DNA of 64,000 bases from CAITWD01 sp963842065 (GCA_963842065.1 CAWJEW010000003.1:62001-126000), one strand, 5' to 3'. Counted from the first letter of the stretch, positions 36,250-45,987 are shown. Numbers and translations: made by a program. The notes: a model not told the origin generated them from the sequence alone.

Positions 36250-37329
36250 TCAGCTTGGCGAGGTGATGCCTGTCCGGGTGACGGTGAAGTCACCCGTCCC
36301 GCCCGACAGCGGGATCGAGCGACCCCCGAGCAGGACGCGCAGATGGGGCGGGCGGCCTACGCGCATCCAGAGGGGCCCGGAGACCCGAATGTGCACGCTT
36401 GCCCCCGGGGCGAGGATGCCCTCGTAGACCACGGCCCCGGGCGCACTGCGGCGCCGCACGATGACGTACGACCCGCCGGTCCCTGCGCCGGTCAGGGTGA
36501 GCGGGACCGCCGCCGCCGCGATCCGGCCCGGGCGGGCGCCGGGCGTCGTGCCGGTCGAGGTGGTCCTGTGCGGTGTGGTCGGCTTGGTCGTGGACTTGGC
36601 CGACGCGCCGGGCTTTCCCGAGGTCGAACTGTTGTGCGACGTGACCGCCCAGGCGACGCCAGCGGCGATCAGGAGGGCGACCACGATCGCCACGATGATC
36701 TGCGTGCGCCCGCTTGCGATCGGCTCATACGCGGTCAGCCCGGCGACGGGCGCCCGCGCTTCTGCCTGCTCCGGCGCGACGACGGGCTCGGTCAGGAGCG
36801 CCCCGGTGACCGGCTGATCGGCTGGCACCCGCGATGCGGCGGGCACCTGCGACGCGCCGTTGCTGAGGTGAACGCCCCGCCCGGCCAGGGCGCACAGCCC
36901 GAGCAGGTCGTCGGGAAGCCCGGCGCGCGCGGTCGCCTCACACGCCAGGAGTCGCTCCAGGTCGGCGGGATCGCATTCGCTCAGGTCGAGCAGCGCCGTG
37001 AGCGCCCCGGCCAGGGCGCGGTCCTCGTCGGCCCATTCGGTGCGCTCGGTGAGTTGCTGCGCCAGCGCCTGGGCACGGGAGATCGCCGCCGCCGCCGCCG
37101 CGGGGCCCTCGAGGCGACGGGCGCGGGCGAGCGAGGCGCGCGCTGCCTCCCGTGACGCGGACTCGTTGAGCGCCTGCGCGATCTGCGCGGTGGTGGCCCC
37201 GACGTCCAGCCCCAGCTCAGCGGCGGCCGCCGTGTGGAGCGTCTGCAGCGAGGCGATCGTGTTGAAGGGCGCAACGTCGAGGCTGCGGCCGGCGACGATG
37301 TCCGCCTGCAGCCGGTCCAGGGCCGTCAA
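36250..37329 (-). CDS. Locus C: membrane protein with RodZ-like C-terminal domain
   Basis: 359 residues if translation starts at TTG 37329. The family start position (37389) reads ATC here as in locus A. Helical domain as in A and nearly identical in DNA, one transmembrane helix of different sequence (QIIVAIVVALLIAAGVAWAV), a Ser/Thr-rich linker (TTKPTTPHRTTSTGTTPG), then the DUF4115-like beta domain (GSYVIVRRRSAPGAVVYEG, LWMRVGRPPHLRVLLGG). The only copy with an uninterrupted reading frame through all domains. In RodZ this C-terminal domain is extracytoplasmic; no MreB-type or other cell-shape gene is nearby. Function unknown. Confidence 0.65.
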   Translation of the reverse strand: MTALDRLQADIVAGRSLDVAPFNTIASLQTLHTAAAAELGLDVGATTAQIAQALNESASREAARASLARARRLEGPAAAAAAISRAQALAQQLTERTEWADEDRALAGALTALLDLSECDPADLERLLACEATARAGLPDDLLGLCALAGRGVHLSNGASQVPAASRVPADQPVTGALLTEPVVAPEQAEARAPVAGLTAYEPIASGRTQIIVAIVVALLIAAGVAWAVTSHNSSTSGKPGASAKSTTKPTTPHRTTSTGTTPGARPGRIAAAAVPLTLTGAGTGGSYVIVRRRSAPGAVVYEGILAPGASVHIRVSGPLWMRVGRPPHLRVLLGGRSIPLSGGTGDFTVTRTGITSPS

Positions 37330-37467
37330 CGCCTCGGCGCGAGCGTTTTCGATCCTCTCCAGGATCTCCTGGGCCTCGGCGAGGTCGATGGGGCTCTTCC
37401 TCCTATTCGAGCGGATCTCCGGGTCGCGGTTCCTCGCGGGCGTCGGGGTCCTCGTTTACGCGGCGAA

Positions 37468-37697
37468 CTATGACTGCTTCTGCTTCGTCTTCACGCCACA
37501 GCTCTCCTGCGGGCGCAGCAGCTTGAGGGGGTGGCGACGCTCCTCCTCCTCGAGGGCATCGAGGGCATCGGGGTCGGGCACCCCGAGGAGCTCGCAAGCC
37601 CGCTGCCTCAGCGGCAGCACGATCTGGCAGATCGGGCACTGCCTCGGATCGTCGGCGGATGAGTGCCCCGGTGGCCTGCGGGAACGCGGCGCTCTAT
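37468..37697 (-). CDS. Locus C: small CxxC protein, start uncertain
   Basis: Family sequence RQCPICQIVLPLRQRACELL, DPDALDALEEEERR, KLLRPQESCGVKTKQKQS, stop at 37468. The ATG used in locus B (atgagcgccgcg) reads atagagcgccgcg here (37697 region). The frame is open further upstream to 37842, so the real start is unknown and the gene may be untranslated. It precedes the locus C membrane protein by about 80 bp, the same order as in loci A and B. Confidence 0.5.
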
Positions 37698-37814
37698 CTG
37701 TGCGGGTTCTCGGGGGTAGGCGCGTTGTGCGGCTGATCTCGCCGGTTTTGCCACTCGAGCACGTCGGCCAGGGCGCGTCTATATCGCGGGCGACTGACGG
37801 TTCCCGCCGCGTCG

Positions 37815-38201
37815 GTGCGTCGCGGCGACGGCACCGGGTCAATCATCTGTTGGTACCGCAGTCGTGCGCTGCGATGCCTCTCGGGCCGAATCCCCGACTG
37901 GGCGGTACGGATGGGCGTCGAGCCGGGAGACATCGACGTACGCGATCTCGGCTACCGCTGGGGGTCGCTCGGGACCAGTACCCGCATCAACTTCCACTGG
38001 GCCACGATTCAACTGCCCCCGCGACTGGTCGACTACGTCATCGTCCACGAGCTTGCGCACATCACCCACCCCAGCCACACGCCGACATTTTGGGCCGACG
38101 TCGAGCGCGCGATGCCTGACTATCGCCGGGCCAAAGATGATCTCGCGCGCGCGGGTGCGGGACTCTGGCTCGGGGACACCAATTGGGCGAACCCAACATG
38201 A
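37815..38201 (+). pseudogene. YgjP/DUF45-type metallopeptidase, C-terminal part
   Basis: C-terminal half of a zinc metallopeptidase of the WLM/YgjP type: LGYRWGSLGTSTRINFHW, catalytic YVIVHELAHITHPSHTPTFW (HExxH with downstream His), and MPDYRRAKDDL. Family members are about 200-240 residues; only about 105 convincing residues remain and the sequence before 37880 is not protein-like, so the N-terminus is lost. The catalytic motif itself is intact. Confidence 0.7.
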
Positions 38202-38376
38202 CGATGTTCGCGGTCTGGCGCGGCCTCCGCGCCTGGCGTTCGGTCTTGGTGATGCGGCCCGAAAGCTTTCATGGGGAAAAGTGTTGACCCATCTGTTGAC
38301 CCCCGGCTGTCCGAGGCGCTGCGGATGGGACCGACACCGAGGCAGAAGACCGCGCTTAGCAGGCAGTTCAACTGAT

Positions 38377-38419
38377 GGGCCGTGTAGGACTCGAACCTAC
38401 GACCATGGGATTAAAAGTC
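38377..38419. repeat. att3: exact 43-bp copy of the tRNA-Lys 3' part
   Basis: Identical to 54873-54915 over 43 bp (begins gggccgtgtaggactcgaac) and diverges at the anticodon loop. Interpreted as the left attachment site of an integrative element whose right end is the complete tRNA-Lys gene. Confidence 0.85.
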
Positions 38420-38525
38420 TCCTCATGGTCGGGTGAGGCCTTATCCGGGTGCCCGTGATCATCTGTATTTACAGGCATTTTTCAAGGGGCCGCGTCGGAA
38501 GCCTGCCCTCTCTGCGCGGGGTTCG

Positions 38526-38546
38526 TGTTCCCACTCTGTTCCCACC
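38526..38546. promoter_or_regulatory. Tandem TGTTCCCAC sites, left arm of the island
   Basis: tgttcccactctgttcccac. About 150 bp inside att3; same arrangement beyond att1 and att2. Otherwise 38420-38862 contains no gene. Confidence 0.45.
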
Positions 38547-38862
38547 TGCGAGTACCCCGGTCACCGCTGAGCGGGACCGGGCGACCTTCGCCGATCCGGT
38601 GATAGACCAGGATGTCGCGGCCGGCGGCCGCGCACCGGGAAAGCGGCCCGACGTGCCGAGCAATCAGCCAGGACTACTCCTCGAAGTTGCGGGATTTCAA
38701 CGGATGCCCCGGAGACTGCGGGTCTGCGAGAGTGATCGAAGGAAGGGGCCGTTGTCGATCGCCTCGCCGAGCCAGACGCGTTGACGAAGTACTGCTGGGC
38801 GGATTTCCCGGCGCGGTGTCCGCGACACCGGCTACAGATCAACCCATCGAAGGAGGTTGCCA

Positions 38863-39300
38863 ATGGCTCTCTCAGACCAGCTGCGCAGGCTCGCGGAGCG
38901 GGCCGAGGAAGCAGAGAAGCACGCTGCGGCCGCGAGGGACATGGCGAAGGCCGAGCTCGAGCAGGACCGCGAACGATCTCGCGAAGACGCTCGGCAAGAT
39001 GCTGAGCAGCTTCGTCAAGCGGCCGAGGCAGCCCGGGGAAAGATCTCGGACTCGTGGAACGACATCCAGACAAGCTGGAACGAGCACAGCGCCCAGCTCC
39101 AAAAGACCCTCGAGACCAAGATCACGGAGACCGACCTCGCCAGGGCCCAGCGGCACGCCGACCATGCTGAAGCCGACGCACTTTATGCGATCGACTTCGC
39201 GTATTCGGCGATCGCGGAAGCCGAGTACGCGGTGATCAACGCGCAGGTCGCCAGGAAGCACGCAGACGAGCTGGCGGCGGGGACTGCGGCGCGCGGCTGA
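38863..39300 (+). CDS. Coiled-coil hypothetical protein
   Basis: 145 residues from ATG 38863 with GAAGGAGG 7 nt upstream. Almost entirely helical and charged: LRRLAERAEEAEKHAAAARD, heptad-rich ELEQDRERSREDARQDAEQL, SWNDIQTSWNEHSAQLQKTL, then a less charged helix (YAIDFAYSAIAEAEYAVINA). No membrane segment or signal peptide. Similar small proteins are common in Actinobacteria, sometimes stress-induced; no specific function can be given. A strong hairpin follows. Confidence 0.7.
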   Translation: MALSDQLRRLAERAEEAEKHAAAARDMAKAELEQDRERSREDARQDAEQLRQAAEAARGKISDSWNDIQTSWNEHSAQLQKTLETKITETDLARAQRHADHAEADALYAIDFAYSAIAEAEYAVINAQVARKHADELAAGTAARG

Positions 39301-39358
39301 AGCGAGCACGCTCGCGAAGTGTCAGGAGCGAACCTCCACGGTCGTGCCGTTACCTGTC

Positions 39359-39386
39359 GGAGCGTGGGCCTCACGGCCCACGCTCC
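39359..39386 (+). terminator. Perfect 12-bp stem hairpin after the coiled-coil gene
   Basis: ggagcgtgggcc-tcac-ggcccacgctcc, a perfect 12-bp stem with a 4-nt loop, 58 bp after the stop. No T-run, so it could be a U-less terminator or a palindromic protein-binding site. Confidence 0.5.
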
Positions 39387-39937
39387 GGGCTCAGATTCAC
39401 GAGCCGGGTCGGTGGATGGAGCATTGGAAGAACGCGCCGATCGAGCCGCGGGGAATCCGAGAAAGGGCTTCGGACGACTGATCGCGGTGTGGCCGGGAAC
39501 GATCTAGGTCGCGCGACGAGCGCATCCGCGCAGGCCCCAGAGATAATGCGTCGGAACGAGCTGCACAGGGCCGATCGTGGAGGATCGGCCAGTTCGCCTG
39601 GTTCCCGGCCCGCCTATTGTGGAGCATGGTCGAGGTCGAGCAGGACATCATTGTCCTGCTCGCGCGGACGGTGCCCTGGCACGGGCCACGCTCGGTGCTG
39701 CGCAGCCAGCTCAACAACCCAACTTGCAGCCTTCGATCTCATCGAGGAGGAGGTGAATGGACAGCAGGCCGGCCCAACCCATCAGCCCGCTCGACTCGAT
39801 CGAGTTTGGCCTAGGTCTTGCTCGCGCTCGAGTCGGCGAGCGAGACCCGGGCCAGCCCACCACGACGCACCGAGGACAGCAACCTTTGAAGCTCGACGAG
39901 TGGCCAAACGGATGTCTCGGCGTGCCGCCCGGCGCCG
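39387..39937. other. Gene-free or decayed stretch
   Basis: Fragments of coding character occur (AFDLIEEEVNGQQ near 39735) but no frame is complete. Possibly a decayed small gene upstream of the lipid kinase. Confidence 0.35.
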
Positions 39938-41239
39938 GTGGAGATCGCCGATGAACCGACTGCGGCGAGGCGACTTGGTGTGAGGCGCCTCCAGGCGACT
40001 GCCTCGCTGGTGCTGCTCGCCGCCGCTGGCGTTGCCCTCGTGGTGGACGCGGTTGCCTCGTTCCCTGGCGCCCTGGCGGTCGGGGCGGCCCTGGTTGCGG
40101 CGGCCGTAGTGGCGTGGGCGGGCCTCCGGCGTCGGGGTACTGCCCGCAAGGGCTTGCTTGCGCTGGGCGCCACGCTACTTGTGGCGGCCGTCGCCATCGG
40201 CTTCGTCAGCGGCATTGTGGTTGATGCCGTTCTGCCCGCCGTCTGCGTGGGCGCGGCCGTGGCCTTGGCCGCGCGAGTCGTTGCGGACCTACCCGAACTC
40301 CCTGCCGCGCCACGGCCCGAGCACGCCGTCGTCATCTGGAACCCACGCTCCGGGGGCGGCAAGGCCCTGAGAGCGGGTCTTGCGGACGAGGCGCGTGCGC
40401 GCGGGATCGAGCCGATCGAGCTCACCCCGGGCGACGACATCGTCCGCCTGGCGCGCGATGCGATCACGGCCGGCGCGGACGCGATCGCGGCCGCAGGGGG
40501 CGACGGGACACAGGCGCTCGTCGCGTCGATCGCGGCCGGGCATGATCTGCCGTTTGCCTGTATCCCGGCGGGCACGCGCAACCATTTCGCGATCGATCTC
40601 GGCGTTGATCCCGAGGATGTGGTCGGTGCGCTTGATGCGTTTGTCTCGGGACGTGAGCGCGTGGTCGACCTCGCCGAGGTCAACGGCCGCACGTTCGTCA
40701 ACAACGTCTCGCTGGGGCTCTATGCCGAGGCGGTCCAGCGCGAGGGCTACCGCGACGCCAAGCTGCGCACGATCCTCGAGACGGTGCCCGACGTGTTGGG
40801 ATCCGATCGATCGCGGTCGGCGAATCTGCACTGGACATCTCCGGATGGCGCGACCGGTGACTCGGCCGCCGTGATCCTGGTTTCCAACAACGTGTATCGC
40901 CTGGGACACGTGCTTGCGGCGGGCGCGCGGCCCAGGCTCGACGCAGGCACCTTGGGCATCGTGGTGGGGGCCGCCCCGGGTGCCGGCGCCAGCACGCACC
41001 GTCGTTGGCGCCAATGGTCCGCGCCGGAGTTCGAAGTGGAATCCGCGGCACCCGTGGCGGCAGGCGTCGACGGCGAGGCGCTGGTGCTCGAGCCGCCGCT
41101 GCGCTTTGCGGTGCACGCGGGTGCGCTGCGGGTGCGGATCGCCCCGCAGCATCCCGGGGCGTCGCCTGCTGCGGGGCTGCCCGACGGGCTGCGCGACGGC
41201 GTCCGGAGGCTCGTGATGATCGCCATTGGCCGGTCGTGA
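39938..41239 (+). CDS. Diacylglycerol/lipid kinase-family protein with N-terminal membrane helices
   Basis: 433 residues. Four N-terminal hydrophobic helices (ATASLVLLAAAGVALVVDAV to VLPAVCVGAAVALAARVVA), then the DAGK/LCB5 catalytic domain: AVVIWNPRSGGGKAL, AIAAAGGDGTQALVASI (the GGDGT nucleotide loop), FACIPAGTRNHFAIDLG, VNNVSLGLYAEAV, and C-terminal VAAGVDGEALVLEPPL. It phosphorylates a lipid alcohol with ATP at the membrane. The fused membrane part is not in DgkB-type enzymes. GTG 39938 is the first start giving the whole protein; a start just before the first helix is possible. Confidence 0.85.
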   Translation: MEIADEPTAARRLGVRRLQATASLVLLAAAGVALVVDAVASFPGALAVGAALVAAAVVAWAGLRRRGTARKGLLALGATLLVAAVAIGFVSGIVVDAVLPAVCVGAAVALAARVVADLPELPAAPRPEHAVVIWNPRSGGGKALRAGLADEARARGIEPIELTPGDDIVRLARDAITAGADAIAAAGGDGTQALVASIAAGHDLPFACIPAGTRNHFAIDLGVDPEDVVGALDAFVSGRERVVDLAEVNGRTFVNNVSLGLYAEAVQREGYRDAKLRTILETVPDVLGSDRSRSANLHWTSPDGATGDSAAVILVSNNVYRLGHVLAAGARPRLDAGTLGIVVGAAPGAGASTHRRWRQWSAPEFEVESAAPVAAGVDGEALVLEPPLRFAVHAGALRVRIAPQHPGASPAAGLPDGLRDGVRRLVMIAIGRS

Positions 41240-41684
41240 GCGCGACCCGGCTAGGCATTACCGGTGACGGGGCCATCGAGCGGATCCCCATACCCCGAGG
41301 GCTCTGGGCTGGCTGCGCGGACACCGTAGAGGGGCTAAAGTGCCGGTTCGGGCGGCGCCGGATCGCACGGCGAGATGAACGTGTTGTCGCAGACAAGCTC
41401 AGCTCGTCTGCCTAGCCTCCTCCGATGAGGAGGCGGAGGAGGCCAACCTCGATGATAAGGGCAACATCAAGGGCGACGACGGCCGGGATTGTCGGCGCCC
41501 AGAGTGCCATGCCCCACGGCGAGGATCCGCCGGGCGAGGCGTACATCCACACGCGCGAGCAGTTGATCGAGCGCGGCCCGTTGCGCTGCGCAGTCGTGGG
41601 CGCGCTTGCGGCCGCCCCTGCGCACCCGCTCCCCCGTGCCACGGCCGCCACCGGCCGCGCTTGCCCGAGACGCCGGTCGCGATC
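41240..41684. other. Gene-free stretch
   Basis: Nothing supported between the lipid kinase and the UbiB gene. A short frame at 41425 begins MRRRRRPTS and has no motif. Confidence 0.4.
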
Positions 41685-43328
41685 ATGAGGCGTGCCGGGG
41701 AGGTTGTTCGCGAACAAGAGCGCCTGGCCGAGATCGTCGCGGTCTTCGCGCGCTACGGGCTTGGTGAGCCGTTTCGGGATCGGATGTCTCGACTGGTGGG
41801 GCACCAACTGGACCCGCGCGACGCGGCCGTCTCGACTCGGTCGGCGCCCGAGCGGCTTCGGCTCGCTCTGACCGAGCTGGGGCCGACGTTCGTGAAACTC
41901 GGGCAGATGCTCAGCCTCACGCCCGGCCTCCTGCCTGCGGACTATGCCCAGGAACTGGCCAAGCTGCAGGAACAGGTGGAACCTGAGCCAACGGGGACCG
42001 CCCGCCAGACGATCGAGCACGAGCTTGGCCGGACGGTGGATGAGCTCTACACGTCGTTCGGCGACGAGCCGCTCGCCGCGGGGTCGCTCGGGCAGGTCTA
42101 TCGGGCTGAGCTCGCCGACGGCTCCGCGGTCGCGGTGAAGGTGCAGCGCGACGGGATTGCACAGCGCGTCCATGTCGACCTCGAGCTGATCGCCTACCTC
42201 GCGGGCGTACTGGAGGATCACTCCGACGAATTGCGCCTCTACCGACCGCGTGAGCTCGCCGCGCGGTTCCGGTCGCGGACGCTCGAAGAGCTGGAGTTCG
42301 AGCGCGAGGCCCAAAACGCGGCCCGGTTCGCCGCGAACTTCGCGGGCGAGCCCGACGTTGTCTTCCCCCGCGTCTACCCGGAACTGTCGAGCCGGCGCGT
42401 GCTCACGCTGAGCCTCGTCGAGGGGACGACATTCGCATCGTTGACGCCGGCAGCGCGCAGCGTCATCGACGGGAAGGCGCTCGGCCAGCGGGGCGCCGAG
42501 ATCTGGCTCGAGATGGTCTTCCGAAACGGCTTTGTTCATTCCGACCCGCACCCGGGCAACCTGGTGGTGATGTCGGGCTCCCGGCTCGGGATCATCGATA
42601 CCGGCATGGTCGTTCGCATCGACGACCGGACGCGCGAGCAGTTTGTCGAGTTGCTCGACGCGCTTGTGGGCGGGGGCTCACAAGACCTCGCCGAGGCGCT
42701 GCTCGACGCGTGCGAGCATCCTCCGGGCGTGGACACCGCGGGCCTCGCGGAGGACCTCGACGGCCTGACCTCGGCGTACTTGAACCGCTCGCTGCGATCG
42801 ATCGATGCGGACCGAGCGATCCAAGACTTCGCTGCGGTCGTCCACAAGCACCGGCTGGTACTTCCGGTCAAGATCAGCATGCTGCTGCAGATCATGAGCG
42901 AGCTCGAGGGTACGTCGCGACTGTTGGATGCCGACTTCCACGTCATGCCGCTGCTCGAGAGCTACTGGCAGAAGCTCCGCGTCGAAGTCTGGTCGCCGCA
43001 GGCGATCGAGCAGCGCCTGACGTCCGCCGCCCGGAGCTGGCTTCGTCGCCAGCGCAGGTTCATCGACACGATTGAGGTCGTCGGCGAGCAACTCCGCGCG
43101 GGAACCTTCAACGTGCAGGTCACGCACGCGGGCACCGACCGGGTGGCGAACCGGCTCGTCCAGGGCATTCTCGCGGCGGCGCTCCTTGTCGCCTCATCGA
43201 TCCTCTGGCAGGCGCGGGCAGCGCCGGTCGCTGACGGTGTCCCGCTTGTGGCGGCGATCGGCCTCGTGATCGCGGTGCTGCTCGCCGCCCACGTCTTGTT
43301 CCAGATCCATCGGTCCGAAGGCGGCTAG
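41685..43328 (+). CDS. UbiB/ABC1-family atypical kinase
   Basis: 547 residues from ATG 41685. KxGQ motif TFVKLGQMLSLTPGLLP, Ala-rich loop LAAGSLGQVYRAEL, Lys in VAVKVQRDG, ERxxE-type ELEFEREAQNAARF, catalytic GFVHSDPHPGNLVVM and GIIDTGMVVRI (DxG variant where most have DFG), then two C-terminal helices (LAAALLVASSILWQA, AAIGLVIAVLLAAHVLF). Likely supports membrane lipid/quinone metabolism. Lies between the lipid kinase and the DUF2252 gene in the same direction. Confidence 0.88.
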   Translation: MRRAGEVVREQERLAEIVAVFARYGLGEPFRDRMSRLVGHQLDPRDAAVSTRSAPERLRLALTELGPTFVKLGQMLSLTPGLLPADYAQELAKLQEQVEPEPTGTARQTIEHELGRTVDELYTSFGDEPLAAGSLGQVYRAELADGSAVAVKVQRDGIAQRVHVDLELIAYLAGVLEDHSDELRLYRPRELAARFRSRTLEELEFEREAQNAARFAANFAGEPDVVFPRVYPELSSRRVLTLSLVEGTTFASLTPAARSVIDGKALGQRGAEIWLEMVFRNGFVHSDPHPGNLVVMSGSRLGIIDTGMVVRIDDRTREQFVELLDALVGGGSQDLAEALLDACEHPPGVDTAGLAEDLDGLTSAYLNRSLRSIDADRAIQDFAAVVHKHRLVLPVKISMLLQIMSELEGTSRLLDADFHVMPLLESYWQKLRVEVWSPQAIEQRLTSAARSWLRRQRRFIDTIEVVGEQLRAGTFNVQVTHAGTDRVANRLVQGILAAALLVASSILWQARAAPVADGVPLVAAIGLVIAVLLAAHVLFQIHRSEGG

Positions 43329-43522
43329 CGCGCGGCGGTCTGCTGAGTCCCAGGCATGTCCATTCTCGCTCGGCAAGGCGCCGAGGGCCGGGCGCTTGGC
43401 TCGACCCCGCAGCCGGGGCGGTCCCGGGCGATCGCCCCCCGCCGGCCCCGGCCGCTGAACTGCCTCGGACCGCATCGGGTCGCGACCGTCCAAGCGCTTC
43501 GAGGCCCGGAGAGGAGACCGAG

Positions 43523-44974
43523 GTGACCACACCGAGACAACCTCAGAACGACCGACGCACCCCACCCGCGCGCAGGGTCGCGCACCCGCGCGTCGCAGAG
43601 CGCACGCAGTTGGGCCGAGCCGCTCGGCGAGCAACGCCGCGGACGCGTCAGGCTGAGTTCGCGCCCGCCATCGACCGCCCGGACCCGATCGCCCTGCTCG
43701 AGCGCCAGGGGGAGACGCGGGTCCCAGACTTGGTGCCGATCCGCTACGGACGGATGCTCGCCTCGCCGTTTGCGTTCTATCGCGGCGCAGCCCTTGTAAT
43801 GGCGAGCGACCTCGCAACGACACCAACCTCCGGACCGCGGGTCCAGCTGTGCGGCGATGCGCACCTGTCCAACTTCGGGATCTTCGGGACGCCCGAGCGC
43901 CGCATGATCTTCGACATCAACGACTTCGACGAGACCTCACGCGGGCCGTGGGAGTGGGACGTCAAGCGCTTGGCGGCGAGCCTGGAGGTAGCGGCCCGGG
44001 AGAACGGCTATACCCCCGCCGATCGCACTGCGATCGTCGAGACAAGCGCACGCAGCTACCGGACGGCCATGGCCGAGTTCGCCGCCCAGACCAACCTCGA
44101 GGTCTTTTATGCAAGCCTCGACCCGGAGACCGCTACCGCCTTGGCCGAGCTCCAGGGGGTCGCCACCCGCAAGATGCGCAAGCGCGCGAAGACCGCCATC
44201 GCCAAGGCCCGCACCCGCGACAGCATGCAGGCGTTCAACAAACTCACCCACATGGTCGATGGCCAGCCGCGCATCGTCAGCGACCCACCCTTGGTCGTGC
44301 CGGTCACCGAGCTCTTTCCGAACGCGACCGCGCACGAGTTCAATGAGTGGGCGCACGCGCGGCTGAGCGAGTACCGGAAGACCCTCGAGACCGAGCGGCG
44401 GCTGCTGCTGGAGGGCTACGAATTCATCGAGCTCGCCCGCAAGGTCGTCGGTGTCGGCAGTGTCGGCACGCGGGCGTGGATCGCCTTGATGCTCGGTCGC
44501 GACGATGCAGACCCCCTGTTCCTTCAGATCAAGGAGGCCGAGGCCTCGGTGCTGGAGGAGTTCTGCGGGCGCAGCGAGTACCGCAACCACGGCCACCGCG
44601 TCGTTGCCGGGCAGCGCGTGATGCAGGCCGCAAGCGACGTCTTTCTCGGGTGGTTCCGCGTGGCGGGCCCGGACGGTGTCGAGCGCGACTTCTACGTGCG
44701 CCAGCTGCGCGACTGGAAGGGCTCGGCCGAGATCGAGGCGATGGTGCCCAAGGGCATGGACATCTATGCGGGCGGGTGCGGGTGGACGCTTGCCCGCGCC
44801 CACGCCCGCTCGGGCGATCGCATCGCGATCGCGTCCTACCTCGGCACGAGCGACATCTTCGACCGTGCCATCGGCGCGTTCGCCTCGGCCTACGCCGACC
44901 AGAACGAGCGCGACTATGAGGCACTCCAGGGCGCAGCCAAGAGCGGGAGGATCGTTGCAGAGGTTGGCGTGTAG
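43523..44974 (+). CDS. DUF2252 family protein
   Basis: 483 residues, GTG 43523 with GGAGAGGAGACCG upstream. The family pattern is clear: RYGRMLASPFAFYRGAALVM, VQLCGDAHLSNFGIFG, FDINDFDETSRGPWEWDVKR (kinase-like HxDxHxxNxG and D-F-D core), VVGVGSVGTRAWIALMLG, YVRQLRDWKGSAEIE. The arrangement suggests an APH/kinase-like fold. Biochemical function is not established for the family. It follows the UbiB gene by about 190 bp. Confidence 0.88.
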   Translation: MTTPRQPQNDRRTPPARRVAHPRVAERTQLGRAARRATPRTRQAEFAPAIDRPDPIALLERQGETRVPDLVPIRYGRMLASPFAFYRGAALVMASDLATTPTSGPRVQLCGDAHLSNFGIFGTPERRMIFDINDFDETSRGPWEWDVKRLAASLEVAARENGYTPADRTAIVETSARSYRTAMAEFAAQTNLEVFYASLDPETATALAELQGVATRKMRKRAKTAIAKARTRDSMQAFNKLTHMVDGQPRIVSDPPLVVPVTELFPNATAHEFNEWAHARLSEYRKTLETERRLLLEGYEFIELARKVVGVGSVGTRAWIALMLGRDDADPLFLQIKEAEASVLEEFCGRSEYRNHGHRVVAGQRVMQAASDVFLGWFRVAGPDGVERDFYVRQLRDWKGSAEIEAMVPKGMDIYAGGCGWTLARAHARSGDRIAIASYLGTSDIFDRAIGAFASAYADQNERDYEALQGAAKSGRIVAEVGV

Positions 44975-45161
44975 CGAGCGGGCTTCGTCTAAGGGACACC
45001 GCGCGTGATGCGTAAGCAACGCGATCGGCGGTTCGTCGCCAGTGCAGGCGCCCTTCGGGCCCGAGACCACCTCGCGCACGCGGGGGATTCCCGCTGTGTC
45101 GCACCCCACTCGACCCCGTGGTCCCGCGGCTGCGCGTTGGGATCATACGAAAGGAAACCTC

Positions 45162-45719
45162 ATGAGAATCGGGATCATCATCGGTAGCACGCGTCCAGGT
45201 CGCATCGGCGAGTCCATCGCTCGCTGGGTGTCCGGGCGTGCATCACAGCGGACGGACGCCGAGTTCGCGCTCATCGATCTCAAGGACTACGGGCTCGAGC
45301 TACTCAACGAGCCGACCGTGCCCGGGGCGGCCAACCGTCAGTACGAGAATCCGGCGACCCGCCGCTGGAGCCAGACAATCGATGCGCTTGACGGCTTCGT
45401 GTTCGTGACCCCCGAGTACAACCACGGGGTCCCGGCGGCGCTCAAGAACGCCGTCGATCTGCTCTATCCGGAGTGGAATCATAAGGCGGTCGGGTTCGTA
45501 TCGTACGGGGCTGATGGCGGCGTTCGCGCGGTGGAGCACTGGCGCGCCATCGTGGCCAACGTCCTGATGCACGACGTCCGAGCCCAGGTCTCACTGTCAG
45601 TCTTTCTCGACTTCGAGAATGGCGCGTTCAGGCCCTTGGAGCGACGCGAAGGTGAACTCGACACCTTGTTCAGCCAGCTGGTCTCGCTCACGGCCGCCCT
45701 CAAGACCCTCGGCGGCTGA
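45162..45719 (+). CDS. NADPH-dependent FMN reductase-like flavoprotein
   Basis: 185 residues from ATG 45162 (AAAGGAAAC upstream). Flavodoxin-like: phosphate loop GIIIGSTRPGRIGESIARW, FVTPEYNHGVPAALKNAVDL (the PEYNxxxPxxLKNAID signature) and GFVSYGADGG. It binds FMN and reduces quinones, azo compounds or chromate in known relatives. A longer in-frame upstream start at 45042 is less likely because the flavodoxin fold begins at 45162. Confidence 0.9.
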   Translation: MRIGIIIGSTRPGRIGESIARWVSGRASQRTDAEFALIDLKDYGLELLNEPTVPGAANRQYENPATRRWSQTIDALDGFVFVTPEYNHGVPAALKNAVDLLYPEWNHKAVGFVSYGADGGVRAVEHWRAIVANVLMHDVRAQVSLSVFLDFENGAFRPLERREGELDTLFSQLVSLTAALKTLGG

Positions 45720-45987
45720 CCACCTGGGCCAGCTGGGGCTTGAGCCCCGCGGAGCGAGGTCGGCGTTCGTGTCCGAGAGGACGCCGACCTCAACCTCGCG
45801 GCCTCGGGCGACCCTGCGGCAACCGCCCCAGCAGCTGCCCACTACGCCGGCTATTCATGGATGCGACGCGAGACGTGGTTGAACAGCTACGAAGTGCAAG
45901 CGCCAAGCTTTGAATGCGGCCGCACAACCGATATCAGCCGTCGGCGAATGCGCCGACAGCAGGTCGGATCTACATCAGGAGAGAAAC

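Noticed and set aside
41412..42551. 379-codon minus-strand frame opposite the UbiB gene
   Set aside because: Arg/Gly-rich antisense shadow of a gene with clear catalytic motifs on the plus strand.
43937..45109. 390-codon minus-strand frame opposite the DUF2252 gene
   Set aside because: Shadow frame caused by high GC; the plus-strand protein has family motifs.
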